A stretch of DNA of 64,000 nt from JACMNW01 sp031406155 (GTDB lineage: Bacteria > Pseudomonadota > Alphaproteobacteria > Rhodobacterales > Rhodobacteraceae). Each line of letters starts with the position of its first letter. The first letter of the stretch is position 1. Below, piece after piece: positions 62,340-64,000 of the stretch. The position numbers and the translations under genes were made by a program. The stretch is taken from assembly GCA_031406155.1 (NCBI GenBank), contig JANOGW010000003.1, forward strand, positions 1-64,000. Reading direction: 5' to 3'. Under the pieces are notes generated by a model. The model saw only the letters and a list, made by a program, of their open reading frames with translations, ran no database searches and had not been told where the DNA came from.

Positions 62340-63347
62340 TCAATGCTTGACGCGGTCTCCGGCTACCGGCGCATCACGGTGCCGCCGTGCCGCGACTGTA
62401 TCTGCAAGGCCACGGGGCAGGGCGGCGAGTGTCTGCAAGGCAAGCTTGGTCTGCGCCGCGATCCGGCCGACCCCTGTGCCACGCGCCCAATCTGGTGCAT
62501 AGAGCGCCTCGCGCACCGCCTTCAACTCACTCGACGGTGCGCGGCGCACGGCAACATGGGCAGCGTGCGCATTCGCGCTGTCGGGGCGTTGGGTATCTGA
62601 CTTTGCCTTGCGCCAGAACAAACCGCCGATCGTAGTGGTCATTGTGCCTGGGTCGGGCCGGGCTATGGACGCGGCGAGGTTTTTTGGCGCAGTCGTATCC
62701 GTCCCGCCAATGCTGGCACCAGCTGTACTGGCAGCGCCACGCCCTTTCGGCGTCGCTGACGCAATCGCCCGCGAAATCAGGCTTGGGGTGCGCGCAGTCA
62801 ACTCGGATGACAGGCGACGCATCAGGCGCTCCATATCGCCGGGATCGGCGTCAGCGGGTGGCGCAGGGGTAGCAGAGGCCGCCACTTGGGGCACTGGTTC
62901 GTCAAAGGTCGTGCCCGCGGCAAAATCTTGCGCGAACAACGCATCGACAACCCGGTCAATCAAATCGGGTGTAAGGGGCGCGTCCAGGGATTGGGTCTGC
63001 TGCGCATCGCTCGGAAAGCGGATGCCCAGCCGTATCGCCACATCATTGCACAACAAGACCTGATCCGGCCTTGCCAAGGCGGGTTTGCCAGCAAGCGGCG
63101 ATGGGCCAGAGGCAATGGTAAGACAGGCTGCATGCGGGCCGGGCAAGTTGTCGGAAAAGCCGATGACCAGACGGGCGGCATCAAAATCCAGGACAGCAAT
63201 ATCGTCGCAATCCCATGCCAAATCCGCAGGTTTGCCGTCGGTTCGCGTAAAGGCTGCGCAAAGATCGCCAATAACTTGTGCGAAGTTAAGATTGGGCGTT
63301 ACCCGGTAAAGCAGTTGGGTCACGTCGCTGGTCACTACAGCACTCAT
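62340..63347 (-). CDS. Hypothetical protein adjacent to glnA
   Basis: 335 residues from the ATG at 63347 (GGGGG upstream; a GTG two codons earlier is in frame). The first about 140 residues form a mixed alpha/beta domain; the second half is Ala/Ser/Thr-rich and basic. Family not recognised. Convergent with the DUF3445 gene. Confidence 0.7.
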   Translation of the reverse strand: MSAVVTSDVTQLLYRVTPNLNFAQVIGDLCAAFTRTDGKPADLAWDCDDIAVLDFDAARLVIGFSDNLPGPHAACLTIASGPSPLAGKPALARPDQVLLCNDVAIRLGIRFPSDAQQTQSLDAPLTPDLIDRVVDALFAQDFAAGTTFDEPVPQVAASATPAPPADADPGDMERLMRRLSSELTARTPSLISRAIASATPKGRGAASTAGASIGGTDTTAPKNLAASIARPDPGTMTTTIGGLFWRKAKSDTQRPDSANAHAAHVAVRRAPSSELKAVREALYAPDWARGTGVGRIAAQTKLALQTLAALPRGLADTVAARRHRDAPVAGDRVKH

Positions 63348-63525
63348 ATCCACCCCCTAGCAGAATTTGTCGCTGGCAGATTGTCATGACATTACGCCAC
63401 TATTGCGGGAGGATTGTGAAGTTAACTTGAAATTAACCAGATCCCGCGCCGTCTTTCTGCCGCCATTTGGCGCAATGCCGCGGCAATGGTGACGGATTCA
63501 TGGCAAAGCCTTATCTCGGATGCAA

Positions 63526-63549
63526 AAAGGGCACCCGCGGGTGCCCTTT
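63526..63549 (-). terminator. Intrinsic terminator of glnA
   Basis: A 24-base perfect palindrome, AAAGGGCACCCG followed by CGGGTGCCCTTT, then TTGC on the minus strand, 51 bases after the glnA stop. Confidence 0.85.
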
Positions 63550-63599
63550 CGTTCAGTAAGCCGCTTGTCCGGTAGGATGGGCAATCTGCCCATCATCCC

Positions 63600-64000
63600 T
63601 TAGCAGGAATAGTACATCTGATACTCGATCGGATGCGGCGTGTGTTCATAGGCGTAAACCTCTTCCCACTTCAGCGCCATGTAGCCTTCCAGCTGATCCT
63701 TGGTGAACACATCGCCTGCCAGCAGGAAGTCATGATCCTTTTCAAGCTCTTCCAGCGCCTCGCGCAGGCTGCCGCACACGGTCGGGATTTCGGCCAGTTC
63801 CTCGGGCGGCAGATCATAAAGATCCTTGTCCGATGCAGGGCCGGGATCGATCTTGTGCTTGATGCCGTCAAGACCGGCCATCAGCAGCGCCGAATAGCAA
63901 AGGTAAGGGTTGGCCGCCGGGTCGGGGAAGCGGGCCTCGACACGTTTGGCCTTTGGCGATTCCGTCCACGGGATGCGGACGGCGCCCGACCGGTTACGGG
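63600..64000 (-). CDS. glnA: Glutamine synthetase type I, C-terminal part
   Basis: 133 codons plus stop remain in the window; the gene continues beyond the right edge. The part includes the NRSGAVRIP glutamate-binding segment with catalytic Arg, and the FPDPAANPYLCYSALLMAGLDG stretch conserved in GlnA. Makes glutamine from ammonia. The end HPIEYQMYYSC is typical of alphaproteobacteria. Confidence 0.95.
   Translation of the reverse strand, partial: RNRSGAVRIPWTESPKAKRVEARFPDPAANPYLCYSALLMAGLDGIKHKIDPGPASDKDLYDLPPEELAEIPTVCGSLREALEELEKDHDFLLAGDVFTKDQLEGYMALKWEEVYAYEHTPHPIEYQMYYSC

Overview
This 64 kb window looks like a chromosomal segment of a marine alphaproteobacterium of the Rhodobacteraceae (Roseobacter group). 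The evidence is the gene blocks: serS-yajC-secDF-Mth938-ccmABCDG next to acnA, bamB-der, the heterotetrameric sarcosine oxidase operon, and dddP (DMSP lyase). The rhodopsin-carotenoid cluster recalls Octadecabacter-like strains, but that taxonomic placement is inference. No rRNA, tRNA or CRISPR array was seen.

Layout: (1) 1-2790, sufD and sufS, preceded by a doubled short repeat. (2) about 2.8-18 kb, a mosaic 'light' region. It holds an SDR gene, a small membrane protein, a regA/prrA-like response regulator broken by one stop, a DUF4149-like membrane protein and a decayed DUF427 gene. Next come a xanthorhodopsin-type proton pump and the overlapping operon crtE-crtI-crtB-crtY-blh (retinal synthesis from isoprenoid precursors), then about 1 kb of gene debris. 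A minus-strand block follows: photolyase/cryptochrome-like protein, MddA-like methyltransferase, UbiG-like methyltransferase, an intact DUF427 gene and CIA30. The region ends with a decayed tyrosine integrase fused in frame to an ABC1-kinase fragment, directly upstream of dusA, a known integration hotspot. (3) 18-24.5 kb, dusA, a Bcr/CflA exporter, a TauE/SafE exporter, a PhyH-like dioxygenase, a solitary ectoine synthase, DUF1289, ruvX and ccmI. (4) 24.6-30.2 kb, soxB, a small membrane gene, soxD, soxA and soxG (sarcosine oxidase). (5) 30.3-42 kb, sodB, a phosphoesterase, a LOG-family gene, a LysM protein, arsR with a divergent ATM1-type ABC exporter, a YfgM-like gene, bamB, der, a TspO-like gene and serS. 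(6) 42-48.4 kb, protein export (yajC, secD, secF) and cytochrome c maturation (ccmABCDG). (7) 48.4-58.2 kb, acnA, DUF1223, a lipid A-type acyltransferase, a DMT exporter, a fliG-like gene, two small secreted proteins, purB and a secreted hypothetical. (8) 58.3-60.1 kb, an AT-rich two-gene cassette of unknown function flanked on one side by two perfect palindromes. (9) 60.1-64 kb, dddP, a DUF3445 heme protein, a hypothetical gene and the 3' part of glnA.

Functional picture: light-driven proton pumping with its own retinal supply, and next to it a blue-light/photoprotection gene block. The rest of the window covers turnover of methylated compounds (sarcosine, DMSP, possibly methanethiol), oxidative-stress and Fe-S functions, and housekeeping genes. 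The strongest leads are the antenna-type fenestration glycine in the rhodopsin, the chimeric integrase-ABC1 ORF at dusA, a dispersed hairpin repeat that supplies the stop codons of two unrelated genes, and the uncharacterised AT-rich gene pair at 58.4-59.9 kb.
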